In this document: positions 35,477 to 43,924 of the stretch, in pieces
How the letters are laid out: every line of letters starts with the position of its first letter
Numbering within the stretch: position 1 is the stretch's first letter
DNA from: Planctomycetota bacterium
GTDB taxonomy: Bacteria > Planctomycetota > Phycisphaerae > Sedimentisphaerales > Anaerobacaceae
NCBI GenBank assembly: GCA_019456145.1
Contig: VRUL01000005.1
Span: forward strand, 1-64,000
Reading direction: 5' to 3'
Length of the DNA stretch: 64,000 nt
Position numbers and translations under genes: made by a program
Notes under the pieces: model-generated
Told to the model about the DNA's origin: nothing
Seen by the model: only the letters and a program-made list of their open reading frames with translations
Database searches by the model: none

Positions 35477-36583
35477 ATGAAATTACGTTTAGCAATTTCA
35501 TTTTTAATCCTGATAAGTGCTGTTGAATTTGGACACTGCGAGCGAATAAAGGATATCGTTGATATTCAGGGAGTTCGCGGCAATATACTCGAAGGCGTGG
35601 GATTAGTGGTAGGTCTGACTAATACAGGAGACAGCACGCTGCCGTCACAGCGTATGCTTACAAATGTTCTAAGGCGCTCGGGCCTGGTCTTTGCTCCCGA
35701 AGATCTAAAGAGCGGCAATAATGCCATCGTTATGGTGACGGCAGAATTAGGTCCCTTTGCACGGGAAGGTTCTCGTATCGACGTTGATGTTTCCTCGATA
35801 GGAGATGCCAAAAGTCTCCAGGGTGGAACGCTTTTATTAACAGAACTATTCGGTGCTGATGGTCAGGTTTATGCCATAAGCAATGGCGCGGTTTTCATTG
35901 GTGGTTGGTCGGCCTCCGGTGAAAAGGGCTCTATTACGAAGAACCACCAGACAGTTGGCCGAATACCTGGTGGTGCCACCGTCGAAAAGTCGGAAATTGC
36001 TACTTTCGTTGAAGACATTGCTGGTCAGAAGTTTATTACGCTTCATCTTAGAAACAACGATTTTTCGACAGCCGGTCGGATTAAAAAAGCTATAAACCAG
36101 AACTATCCGGACAGTACGCAAGTTGTTGATGCCGGCACTATCAGAGTCAAGATTCCCAGCAAAACTAATCAAGAGGATATAGCAGGTTTTATCGTCGATA
36201 TTACAAATCATGAGGTGACTGTTGATGTCCCCGCAGTGGTGGTCATTAACGAACGCACAGGTACTATTGTAGTTGGAGACAAGGTCGGCATATCTGCCGT
36301 GGCGATTTCTCAAGGCAGCCTGGTTGTAAAAATCAAGGAAACGGCAACCGTTTCCCAGCCGACCGCACCTTTCTCTGATTCCGGCTCAACGGAAGTTATT
36401 CCAGAGACAATGATAGGGGTCGAAGAGAAAGAAGGATTTCTGGTTCCGATTCCCAAAGTAGTCACTGTCGCAGAACTGGCTAAAGCTCTAAACGCCATAG
36501 GTGCTACACCACGAGACCTTATAGCGATATTTAATGTCTTAAAAAAGGCAGGAGCCCTTCAGGCCAAGCTGGAAGTAATGTAG
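35477..36583 (+). CDS. flgI: Flagellar P-ring protein FlgI
   Basis: The 368-residue protein starts at ATG 35477 with a signal peptide (cleavage about residue 21, HCERIKDI). The mature start RIKDIVDIQGVRGNILEGVG and the C-terminal TVAELAKALNAIGATPRDLI are FlgI hallmarks. GAGGA lies 8 bases upstream. A longer in-frame reading that begins inside flgH is rejected because it lacks homology. FlgI makes the peptidoglycan ring. Confidence 0.96.
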   Translation: MKLRLAISFLILISAVEFGHCERIKDIVDIQGVRGNILEGVGLVVGLTNTGDSTLPSQRMLTNVLRRSGLVFAPEDLKSGNNAIVMVTAELGPFAREGSRIDVDVSSIGDAKSLQGGTLLLTELFGADGQVYAISNGAVFIGGWSASGEKGSITKNHQTVGRIPGGATVEKSEIATFVEDIAGQKFITLHLRNNDFSTAGRIKKAINQNYPDSTQVVDAGTIRVKIPSKTNQEDIAGFIVDITNHEVTVDVPAVVVINERTGTIVVGDKVGISAVAISQGSLVVKIKETATVSQPTAPFSDSGSTEVIPETMIGVEEKEGFLVPIPKVVTVAELAKALNAIGATPRDLIAIFNVLKKAGALQAKLEVM

Positions 36584-36593
36584 GAGCATTTTT

Positions 36594-36938
36594 ATGGACA
36601 GTGCCAAATTGATGTTAACAGAGGTGGTTTCACCTCCGGTATCGCCGGCAGGCTTAAATAAAATCAACGGCGCATCAGAAGAGAAAAAGAAACAAATAGC
36701 CAAAGATTTTGAGTCGGTTTTAATCCATAAGTTGCTTGAGGAAATGAAAAATACTATTGGTGACTGGGGATTTGAAGAAGATGGGACTTCCGAGCAGATA
36801 CAGGGCATATTTTGGTTATACCTGGCTCGTGATATTGCAAACAACGGCGGCTTTGGAATGTGGAAGGATATATACCAGCTTTTGCCTGATTCGCAAGACA
36901 AAAACACTGTGACAGAATTGTTAGATGAGAATTTATGA
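36594..36938 (+). CDS. flgJ: Rod-binding protein FlgJ, N-terminal domain only
   Basis: The 114-residue protein corresponds to the FlgJ rod-binding domain (KQIAKDFESVLIHKLLEEM; DIANNGGFGMWKDIY). The C-terminal muramidase domain of enteric FlgJ is absent, so wall opening must use a separate enzyme not in this window. The stop overlaps flgN by 4 bp. Confidence 0.9.
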   Translation: MDSAKLMLTEVVSPPVSPAGLNKINGASEEKKKQIAKDFESVLIHKLLEEMKNTIGDWGFEEDGTSEQIQGIFWLYLARDIANNGGFGMWKDIYQLLPDSQDKNTVTELLDENL

Positions 36939-37471
36939 AAATAGCGGCGAGTGAAATAGAAGATAAAGTTGACGAATTGCTGGTTGTTCTTGACAGGGAT
37001 ATCCGGCACATCCAGGAAAATCTGTTAATGTTGAATGAGTTGCGTAGTTTGGTTATCAAACAGGACGAAGTTTCTCTGCAGAAATTGCTTGAAAGTATCC
37101 AATCTGAAACAAACAGTTACAAAGACAATGAATTGAAACGACAGTCGCTACGAGAAGAACTGGAAACTGCTTTTAGCTGTAGTATTGAGCAAGGTATAAT
37201 AGTCGGCGGCTTTCTATCCAGGCTCGAAGCTGAGCTAACGGGAGAAAAGAAAATCGAAGTGGCTGATAGAAAGACAAAATTACGAGTATTAGCGGAAAAA
37301 CTTAAGAGAGAACATTTAAGTACGGCGATGCTTTTGTCAGATTGTTCCAGGTTCAACAGCATGCTTTTAAAGAATATTCTCGAACTTGGGCAAGCAGGGA
37401 CAATTACATACAGTCCCAAGGGCTCTGCCGAACGCCAAACTAGCCAGGCATTTGTGAACTTACAGTTTTAA
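36935..37471 (+). CDS. flgN: FlgN-like export chaperone
   Basis: The 178-residue all-helical protein (KVDELLVVLDRDIRHIQENL onwards) has the FlgN/FlgN-like pattern of long coils. It lies between flgJ and flgK, the chaperone's normal clients being FlgK and FlgL directly downstream. It overlaps flgJ by 4 bp. Confidence 0.8.
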   Translation: MKIAASEIEDKVDELLVVLDRDIRHIQENLLMLNELRSLVIKQDEVSLQKLLESIQSETNSYKDNELKRQSLREELETAFSCSIEQGIIVGGFLSRLEAELTGEKKIEVADRKTKLRVLAEKLKREHLSTAMLLSDCSRFNSMLLKNILELGQAGTITYSPKGSAERQTSQAFVNLQF

Positions 37472-37499
37472 GAAATCATTGTTTGAGTGGATTTAAGAT

Positions 37500-39485
37500 A
37501 TGGCGAATTATTCAATAGCTATGAGCGGCCTTGATGCTGCTCAGAAGGCCCTTGACATAATCGGTAATAATATCACCAATGCGGCTACTGATGGCTACCA
37601 TCGTCAGAGAGTAAATCTCTCCCCGGCCTATTCGACGCAATATGGCTCGTTTTTGCTTGGTGGAGGTGTCAATATCAAAAGCGTAACAAGAAGTATCGAC
37701 AATCTTTTAGAGAAAGAGATATTACGGCAGCAGTCAACATTAGGCCAGGTTTCACAGGAATTTCTCACACTGCGTACGATTGAAAACGCATTTGGAGAGC
37801 TTTGGACAGAAGACGGTGGTTTGAACGCAGCAATGGACAAGTTCTTCAATTCATTACAGGACCTTAGCGCTCGTCCGACAGAGATTATATGGCAAAATCA
37901 GGTTGTAAGTGATGCAAAAGCTATGGCTGGTCAGTTTAGGGCATTAGGAGAATTTCTAAGTACACTGGAAACGCAGATTACATTAGAAGTCGAAAATAGC
38001 ATTGACTATGTCAATACACTGACAAGCCAGATTGCGGAACTCAATGATAACATACAAAGGCTGGAGACGAGCGGGGGAGTTGCCAACAGTTCGAGAGACG
38101 AAAGGGATCAGCGCATATCAGAACTGTCCGAGTTAATTGGCATTCAGACACAGAGTAGACCTTTTGGAGTGGTTAATGTGAGCATTGGTGGAATACCACT
38201 GGTGACAGGTTCTTCTGATAATGAACTGGAGTCCGGCTTTGATGAAAGTGCTGATTTGGGAATTTCTATCAAAGGTGCGTCTAATTACACGACGGATGTG
38301 CAAGGTGGCAAGATTGGCGGATTATTGTCGTTAAAGAACACTATAGCTTCTGATATTCATGACAATCTGAATTCTTTAGCAAATGCGATAATACAACAGA
38401 TAAATCAATATCATGTTCAGGCAGCGGGCTCAGCAGGTTCTTTTACGAGCTTATCCGGTTGGAATATGGCGAGCGCGGATTTATCCGACATTACCACCCT
38501 CACCGACGGCACATTATATATAAGGGTTATCAACACAAGCACTAGTGCAATAACACGGCAGTCGATTAGTATTGACGCAGATGATAATGATTCAGGTAGT
38601 GATTCGTTGAGCGAGGTAGCTACGGCCATTTCAGCTATTACCGGCGTGACTGCTTCAGTAAATTCTTCAAATCAACTGACCATCACAGCCGATACGAACT
38701 ATAAATTTGACTTTCTGCCTGCCGTCCTACCGGCACCTAAAGCCGCGGACATTAGTTTCAGCGGCTCATCGGATCCAACTGTAGCTGTATCGGGCGTTTA
38801 CACGGGAACTGTGAATCAGGCGTTTACGTTTACAGTTTCAGGAACCGGTTCAATAGGTAACGGCACACTTAAACTGATCGTAACCGACGGTGATGGAGAT
38901 ACGGTAACGACGCTTAATATTGGTTCCGGTTATGCGGTAGGGGATAAACTTAAGGTGGGTAATGGAATCGAAGTATCTCTTAGTATTGGCGATTTAGTTA
39001 ACAACGACTTTTTCAAGGTTAATGCTTATGGAAGCACAGATACCTCTGGTTTGTTGGCGGCAATTGGGATTAATACTTTCTTTTCCGGCAGTAGCGCTAC
39101 GGATATGGCCGTTAGCTCGGATGTATCTGCCAATCCCAAACGAGTAGCAACCGCTCTTGGATCAGACCTGACCGACAATACCAATGCTGTTCGAATGGCA
39201 GATGTAAAGGACCAAACTATAACCAGTTTGAACGTATTAACAAGCGGGGAGTATTATCGCCAACTGATTACCGATGTTGGCCAACAGGTCTCTGTCAAAC
39301 AAATTCGCCAAGACAATCTTGAGGTTATGGTGCTTAATCTTGAAAACCGTCGAAGCGACATAAGCGGCGTTGACATCAACGATGAAGCAGCTCGGCTATT
39401 GATTTTTGAACAGATGTTTCAGGCGATGGCCAAATATATGAATATAATTAACTCGTCAATATCAATTCTTATGGAACTAACATAA
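37500..39485 (+). CDS. flgK: Hook-filament junction protein FlgK
   Basis: The 661-residue protein has the N-terminal motif SGLDAAQKALDIIGNNITNA and the C-terminal coil with EQMFQAMAKYMNIINSSISI. Residues about 412-512 form a beta-rich insert (DISFSG; TFTVSGTGSIGNGTLKLIVT; GDKLKVGNGIEVSL) that makes the protein about 110 residues longer than E. coli FlgK. Confidence 0.94.
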   Translation: MANYSIAMSGLDAAQKALDIIGNNITNAATDGYHRQRVNLSPAYSTQYGSFLLGGGVNIKSVTRSIDNLLEKEILRQQSTLGQVSQEFLTLRTIENAFGELWTEDGGLNAAMDKFFNSLQDLSARPTEIIWQNQVVSDAKAMAGQFRALGEFLSTLETQITLEVENSIDYVNTLTSQIAELNDNIQRLETSGGVANSSRDERDQRISELSELIGIQTQSRPFGVVNVSIGGIPLVTGSSDNELESGFDESADLGISIKGASNYTTDVQGGKIGGLLSLKNTIASDIHDNLNSLANAIIQQINQYHVQAAGSAGSFTSLSGWNMASADLSDITTLTDGTLYIRVINTSTSAITRQSISIDADDNDSGSDSLSEVATAISAITGVTASVNSSNQLTITADTNYKFDFLPAVLPAPKAADISFSGSSDPTVAVSGVYTGTVNQAFTFTVSGTGSIGNGTLKLIVTDGDGDTVTTLNIGSGYAVGDKLKVGNGIEVSLSIGDLVNNDFFKVNAYGSTDTSGLLAAIGINTFFSGSSATDMAVSSDVSANPKRVATALGSDLTDNTNAVRMADVKDQTITSLNVLTSGEYYRQLITDVGQQVSVKQIRQDNLEVMVLNLENRRSDISGVDINDEAARLLIFEQMFQAMAKYMNIINSSISILMELT

Positions 39486-39512
39486 AAAGCCCGATTTATC
39501 ATAAGGAATCCA

Positions 39513-40709
39513 ATGAGCGGGGCTCTGAATAATATTTACAATAATTTCAATTTTTCTTTGCAGCGGCACGCCCAGGCTATAGCGAGCTTGCAGGAACAGG
39601 TATCTACGGGCTCAAGGATAAACCGAGCTTCAGACGGACCTTCTACCGGTTATCGAATTTTAGGACTAAACTCTCAAAAAAGGTCTCTGGGAAATTATAT
39701 GGATAATATTTCAGATGGCATGGACATACTGGAGATTTCCTTAACTGTTATCGATGAAATGGGATCAGCAATATCTGATACAAAAGTGCGTCTGACTCAG
39801 ATTGGCAGCGGTACATATGGGACAGGTGAAACAGCGCAAAGGTCAAGAGAAGGGGTAGCTACAGGGATAAATGATATATTGGAACAGATTGTTTCATCTG
39901 CTAATACCGAGCGGCTGGACCAACATCTTTTCGGCGGAAGTAATACGAGTTCCGCACCTTATGTTGTGCAGCGAAGCAATGGAGAAATCACCAGTGTAAC
40001 TTACCAGGGCGGTCTCCAGAATCGAGATATAAAAATAGCATCCGGAGTAGAGTCGAGTGTTTTTTATGTAGGTGATAATATCTTTCGTTCAAATGACCGT
40101 AGTGCTCCTGTTTTTTGCGGCAGCTCCGGCGCTTCAGCCGGCACGGGCACATCAAGCGTTAAAGGAGACCTCTGGCTGACAGTAACCGGAAGCGCCGGTA
40201 ATTGGACTCTTTCTATTGATGACGGCGCGACCACATTTGCTTCTGATGGAACAGAGACAAACCTGGCTGTAACGAATTCGGATGGAGATGTCTTATATGT
40301 TGATACGACTGCAATAGCCAGCACCGACGTCGAGATGGTACGGGTGCCTGGCACCTATGACATCTTTAATGTGCTTATTAACATTCGCGATGTATTGAGG
40401 AACCAAAGGAATCTTTCAGAAGGTACAGTTACAGATTTGATAGTAAGATCGGCAGATTCGCTGGGAGAAATAAAGAATCTATTAGTCGAACAACAAGTCG
40501 CAACAGGGACAAAAATCAACTTTATGGATACTCTTAAGGATAGTCTTGAAAAAATAAAGTTCGATACGGAAGACCAGACTACCCTCCTTCAGGAAGCTGA
40601 TATCGCCCAGATTGCTATAGATCTTTCACGCCGTGAGATCCTGTACCAAATGTCGTTGTCAGTGGCTGGAAAACTTATGTCTATGTCCCTTTTGGATTTC
40701 ATTAGATAG
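39513..40709 (+). CDS. flgL: Hook-filament junction protein FlgL
   Basis: The 398-residue protein shows the flagellin-like N-terminal helix (FSLQRHAQAIASLQEQVSTG, INRASDGPS) and C-terminal helix (QIAIDLSRREILYQMSLSVA). A beta-rich insert sits at about residues 206-279 (DLWLTVTGSAGNWTLSIDDG). Flanked by flgK, it is the second junction protein rather than flagellin. Confidence 0.92.
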   Translation: MSGALNNIYNNFNFSLQRHAQAIASLQEQVSTGSRINRASDGPSTGYRILGLNSQKRSLGNYMDNISDGMDILEISLTVIDEMGSAISDTKVRLTQIGSGTYGTGETAQRSREGVATGINDILEQIVSSANTERLDQHLFGGSNTSSAPYVVQRSNGEITSVTYQGGLQNRDIKIASGVESSVFYVGDNIFRSNDRSAPVFCGSSGASAGTGTSSVKGDLWLTVTGSAGNWTLSIDDGATTFASDGTETNLAVTNSDGDVLYVDTTAIASTDVEMVRVPGTYDIFNVLINIRDVLRNQRNLSEGTVTDLIVRSADSLGEIKNLLVEQQVATGTKINFMDTLKDSLEKIKFDTEDQTTLLQEADIAQIAIDLSRREILYQMSLSVAGKLMSMSLLDFIR

Positions 40710-40792
40710 TTTTGGAGCAGTAAAAAATTACGAAAGATAGATTATACCGGACGATTGACAATATTATTTGACACTTTTGTGGAGAAATGATC

Positions 40793-41170
40793 ATGGTGGC
40801 TTTAGTTAAAGACAAACCCTTGAAGAATACAAAGAGTGTGTCAAGGACAAAAATAATGCCGTCGATGGTGTGCCCTGTATGTAAGAGTACGATACTATTT
40901 CCTCATATTTTTCCGGCACAGGAATTGACCCGATATAGTATCAAACTTCGCTGCTTTTTTGATTGGTGTTTCAATTGCGACCAGGGGATGCAGAAGAACG
41001 AATTTCTAAGTGATGGCGTTTGGATTCTCCACAAATGGCGTCCCTTTACGTTTGGTGCAAAAGGAAAGCCGATTATCAAAGAGTGGGTAATCGAAAACGA
41101 ATTCCCTGTACCAATTGTTATTGACGACGCAGGCGGTGATTACGACAAGTCTTACGCCTTATTTGGATAA
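40793..41170 (+). CDS. Zinc-ribbon protein of unknown function, flagellar operon
   Basis: The 125-residue product contains MVCPVCKSTILFP and, about 35 residues later, DWCFNCDQG, which together form a likely zinc-binding four-Cys site. The rest is a mixed alpha/beta fold (GVWILHKWRPFTFGAKGKP). The ATG at 40793 has GGAG eight bases upstream and is preferred over ATG 40787. It follows flgL by 83 bp. It may be a flagellar regulator or adaptor. Confidence 0.55.
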   Translation: MVALVKDKPLKNTKSVSRTKIMPSMVCPVCKSTILFPHIFPAQELTRYSIKLRCFFDWCFNCDQGMQKNEFLSDGVWILHKWRPFTFGAKGKPIIKEWVIENEFPVPIVIDDAGGDYDKSYALFG

Positions 41171-41392
41171 TAGCGAACATTCAAGCCATTATTTGGTCTG
41201 AGGAAGAAGTGGTAGAGTAGAAGCATGAAAACAATAGTCACTCAACTCGTTTTTGAAAGAATTACCGGCCGGAGGTATGCTTTGAAGTGAATTGAAGGTT
41301 CAATTTTTAATGTTGGGTGCGTTGCTCAATATAGTCGAAAACCCATGAATGGTTATATCAAAACAAAGTAGAAAAATATTAGGAAGGCAACA

Positions 41393-42046
41393 ATGGGTAT
41401 CAAAATTCTGATAGTGGATGACCATGGCATGTTGCGAGAATCACTTAATTTCATGCTAAGCAGAGAACCAGGCATGGAAGTTATAGGAGAGGCAGGAGAT
41501 GGACGAAGTGCATTAGAACTTGTTGAAAAGTTGAGGCCCGATGTAGTTATAATGGACATCGAGATGCCAAAGCTCAATGGTATCGAAGCAACTCGCCAAA
41601 TACTTCACAAACTTCCGGGTACTAAAATCATTGCTTCTTCTGCATATTCCGACAGACGAAATGTGGGTGAAATGCTAAAAGCCGGTGCATCAGGTTATGT
41701 ACCCAAGCAATGTGGTTTCGATGAGCTTGTCAGCGCAATACGAGAAGTTACGTCCAATCGCATATACCTTAGTTCCAGAATAAGCGGATTGGTTGTTGAA
41801 GGATACATACACAAACAGACCGATAACGATAGCTCGGCTTATTCAATCTTAACAGCCAGAGAACGTGAAGTACTCCAATTGATAGCTGAAGGCAAATCGA
41901 CAAAAGAAATCGCTACATCGCTTTATATCAGTGTCAAAACCATCGAATGGCACCGCAGCCAGATTATGAAAAAACTGAAAATTAAAAGCATAGCCGGACT
42001 GGTGAAATATGCTGTTAGTGAAGGGCTTACGTGCGCTCACGCTTAA
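41393..42046 (+). CDS. NarL/FixJ-family response regulator
   Basis: The 217-residue protein has a complete receiver (acidic pair in IVDDHG, phospho-Asp in VIMDIEMPKLNG, Lys in YVPKQ) and a C-terminal LuxR-type HTH (SILTAREREVLQLIAEGKST, ISVKTIEWHRSQIMKKL). AGGAAG lies before the ATG. Its sensor kinase is not adjacent. It sits between flgL and two TPR genes. Confidence 0.92.
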   Translation: MGIKILIVDDHGMLRESLNFMLSREPGMEVIGEAGDGRSALELVEKLRPDVVIMDIEMPKLNGIEATRQILHKLPGTKIIASSAYSDRRNVGEMLKAGASGYVPKQCGFDELVSAIREVTSNRIYLSSRISGLVVEGYIHKQTDNDSSAYSILTAREREVLQLIAEGKSTKEIATSLYISVKTIEWHRSQIMKKLKIKSIAGLVKYAVSEGLTCAHA

Positions 42047-42252
42047 TATGAGGGAACCAAACTGAAACGGTACGGCCGATAAATATGTATGATATTTTTA
42101 CAGATTTTATGTGTAGAGTTACGGGATCGCCAAAAAACGTCTGTGTAATCTATCGGCATGAAATTTGCATACACAATAGTGATTTGATTTCGACATGCTA
42201 TAGTTTAGTTATGAGTTTATATGAATTGTAAATTACATAGGGAGTACAACAA

Positions 42253-42774
42253 ATGGCAATAGAGACGGATTCAAAGAAATCCCAAACGCAAAGCAATTCG
42301 TTTGGACCGAATGGTTACGAGAAAGCTTTGGAATTAGCCGAGGCCGGCGAGCACGAGGAAGCTTTGACCTGTATTCAAGAATATCTCAGTTCAGCGTCAG
42401 ATGATACAGATGCTCTGAATGATGCCGGAGCAATTCTCCATTGCCTGGGTCGATGGGACGAAGCCATCGAGCATCTTGAAAAGGCGAGGAACTTGCGGGG
42501 TGACTCGGCAGAAATTATTTGGAATTTATCTGAAACATACCTTGCTGTTGGCAAAGCAAAGCAGGCGATAGAGCTTTTCGATGAAATGGATCGGCTTGGT
42601 ATATTAAATGCAGACGTACTTAACAGAACTGCCAATGTATTACTAAATGAGAGCAAGCCTGCTGATGCCCTCGAAATGCTGCGTCGGTCACAGGAGCATT
42701 CACCTAATCAGGAAATCCTTCAACCGATGATTGAAGTGATTCGCAACAAAATGGCCGAGGACGATAGCGAATAA
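42253..42774 (+). CDS. TPR-repeat protein
   Basis: The 173-residue protein contains about four TPR units (YEKALELAEAGEHEEALTCI; WDEAIEHLEKARNLRGD; KQAIELFDEMDRLGI; ADALEMLRRSQEHSP). It has no signal peptide. GGGAG lies 8 bases before the ATG. It probably mediates protein-protein contacts; the partner may be its neighbour at 42855 or the flagellar proteins around it. Confidence 0.75.
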   Translation: MAIETDSKKSQTQSNSFGPNGYEKALELAEAGEHEEALTCIQEYLSSASDDTDALNDAGAILHCLGRWDEAIEHLEKARNLRGDSAEIIWNLSETYLAVGKAKQAIELFDEMDRLGILNADVLNRTANVLLNESKPADALEMLRRSQEHSPNQEILQPMIEVIRNKMAEDDSE

Positions 42775-42854
42775 GAACACAGTAACTGTAGAGTATTTTC
42801 AAAGCAGGTATCCGTACCAGAGCCGAACAAATATTCAGAGGAAGTGAATCATAT

Positions 42855-43490
42855 ATGGATATGGACAGAAAAGAGAATGATGTTACCGGGCAGGAGAATA
42901 CAATCCAACGTTATGAAGTATTACAGGAATTAGGCGATCATTATACTTCCGTTGGTGATTATACTGAGGCATATAAGTGCTATGAAAAAGCAGCGGTGCT
43001 GGGCCCGGATGAGCCGGACCCTTACGTGGGGCTTGGGGTAATCGCTTTACAAAAGAATCTTTTAGATGATGCTGAGATAGCTTTTAGAGTGGCTTGTCGG
43101 CTTAACTCTGGTTGTTCCAGGGCCTATGCCGGTCTGGCTATGGTCGCACAGAAGAGCACCGATTACGAAAGGGCTTTCGAGATGTATCTTAAATCTCTGG
43201 AGTTGGATACAGACAACCTGACAGCTCTTTTGGGCCTGTTTCAAACATCCTGTCAGATGGGCTCCTTTGCGAAGGTCATCCACTACCTTAAGCTATATCT
43301 CAGTACACATCCATACGATAGCTCTGTTATGTTCTCTTTGGCAGCGCTTTATGTCAAAGAAGGTCGTTTCGAACAGTCCAGGAAAATACTTTTAAATATT
43401 TTAACGTTAGAACCAGGTAATAAAGACACGGCAAATCTTTTAGAGGAAGTAGAGTGGAGTTTAGCTCAAGCACAACAGACTGGAGTTTAG
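42855..43490 (+). CDS. TPR-repeat protein adjacent to FliT/FlgN-like chaperone
   Basis: The 211-residue protein has five to six TPR units (YTEAYKCYEKAAVLGPDEPD; YERAFEMYLKSLELDTDN; FEQSRKILLNILTLEPGN). AGAGGAAG lies 10 bases before the ATG. The stop overlaps the following small helical gene by 37 bp, implying coupling. Confidence 0.78.
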   Translation: MDMDRKENDVTGQENTIQRYEVLQELGDHYTSVGDYTEAYKCYEKAAVLGPDEPDPYVGLGVIALQKNLLDDAEIAFRVACRLNSGCSRAYAGLAMVAQKSTDYERAFEMYLKSLELDTDNLTALLGLFQTSCQMGSFAKVIHYLKLYLSTHPYDSSVMFSLAALYVKEGRFEQSRKILLNILTLEPGNKDTANLLEEVEWSLAQAQQTGV

Positions 43491-43807
43491 ATTCGGCGAG
43501 CATAGATGAACGGATGCATCTATTTGATAACCTACAAAGGTTGTTAGAGAAGCAAATAGAAATGGTCCGCAAAAGCGACTTCCGCAATGTTGAAGCGTTA
43601 GCCGAGCAAGCCGATTCTATCGTTGAGAAAATAGTCAAAACAAAGGCCTTCGAACAGCCTGAATTTGACGGCCAGCGTGAGTATTTAACAAAATTATACA
43701 GGAGACTGGAGTTGATACTTTCTGCAGGGAAAGATTCTACAGGCAGGCAACTGCGGCAGGTTGGCAACCTCAGAAAAACCCTCAAAGCATATCGTAACAG
43801 CAGTTAA
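43454..43807 (+). CDS. FliT/FlgN-like export chaperone upstream of fliD
   Basis: The 117-residue, mostly helical protein (NLQRLLEKQIEMVRKSDFRN; EALAEQADSIVEKIVKTKAF; RLELILSAGKDSTGRQLRQV) fits the FliT/FlgN chaperone shape and lies directly before fliD, as FliT often does. A GTG start with GAGGA about 6 bases upstream is used. It is too divergent to name with certainty. Confidence 0.55.
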   Translation: MEFSSSTTDWSLDSASIDERMHLFDNLQRLLEKQIEMVRKSDFRNVEALAEQADSIVEKIVKTKAFEQPEFDGQREYLTKLYRRLELILSAGKDSTGRQLRQVGNLRKTLKAYRNSS

Positions 43808-43887
43808 TTCAAACTTGATAATTAAGTTTCAGGTATTTTATTCGATAATACTAAAGTAAGACTGTAATGACGGCACGATCCTGTTAA

Positions 43888-43903
43888 TGGCACAAGGACA
43901 GCG
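43888..43903 (+). promoter_or_regulatory. Weak sigma-54-like site before fliD
   Basis: TGGCAC-AAGGA-CAGCG keeps a perfect -24 box and the invariant GC of the -12 box at correct spacing but has CA in place of TT. It is 22 bases before the fliD ATG. It is only a candidate. Confidence 0.35.
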
Positions 43904-43924
43904 ATAAGGATTAGAGATTAGGGC

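Noticed and set aside
39513-40709. Flagellin (fliC) assignment for this gene
   Set aside because: N- and C-terminal helices resemble flagellin, but position after flgK and the FlgL-type motifs make FlgL the better call; no flagellin is seen in the window.
42056-42082. Possible FliA (sigma-28) promoter before the TPR gene at 42253
   Set aside because: GCCGATAA at 42075-42082 is a perfect -10, but the best -35 (CAAACTGA) is spaced about 9 rather than 11 bases away and is a poor match.
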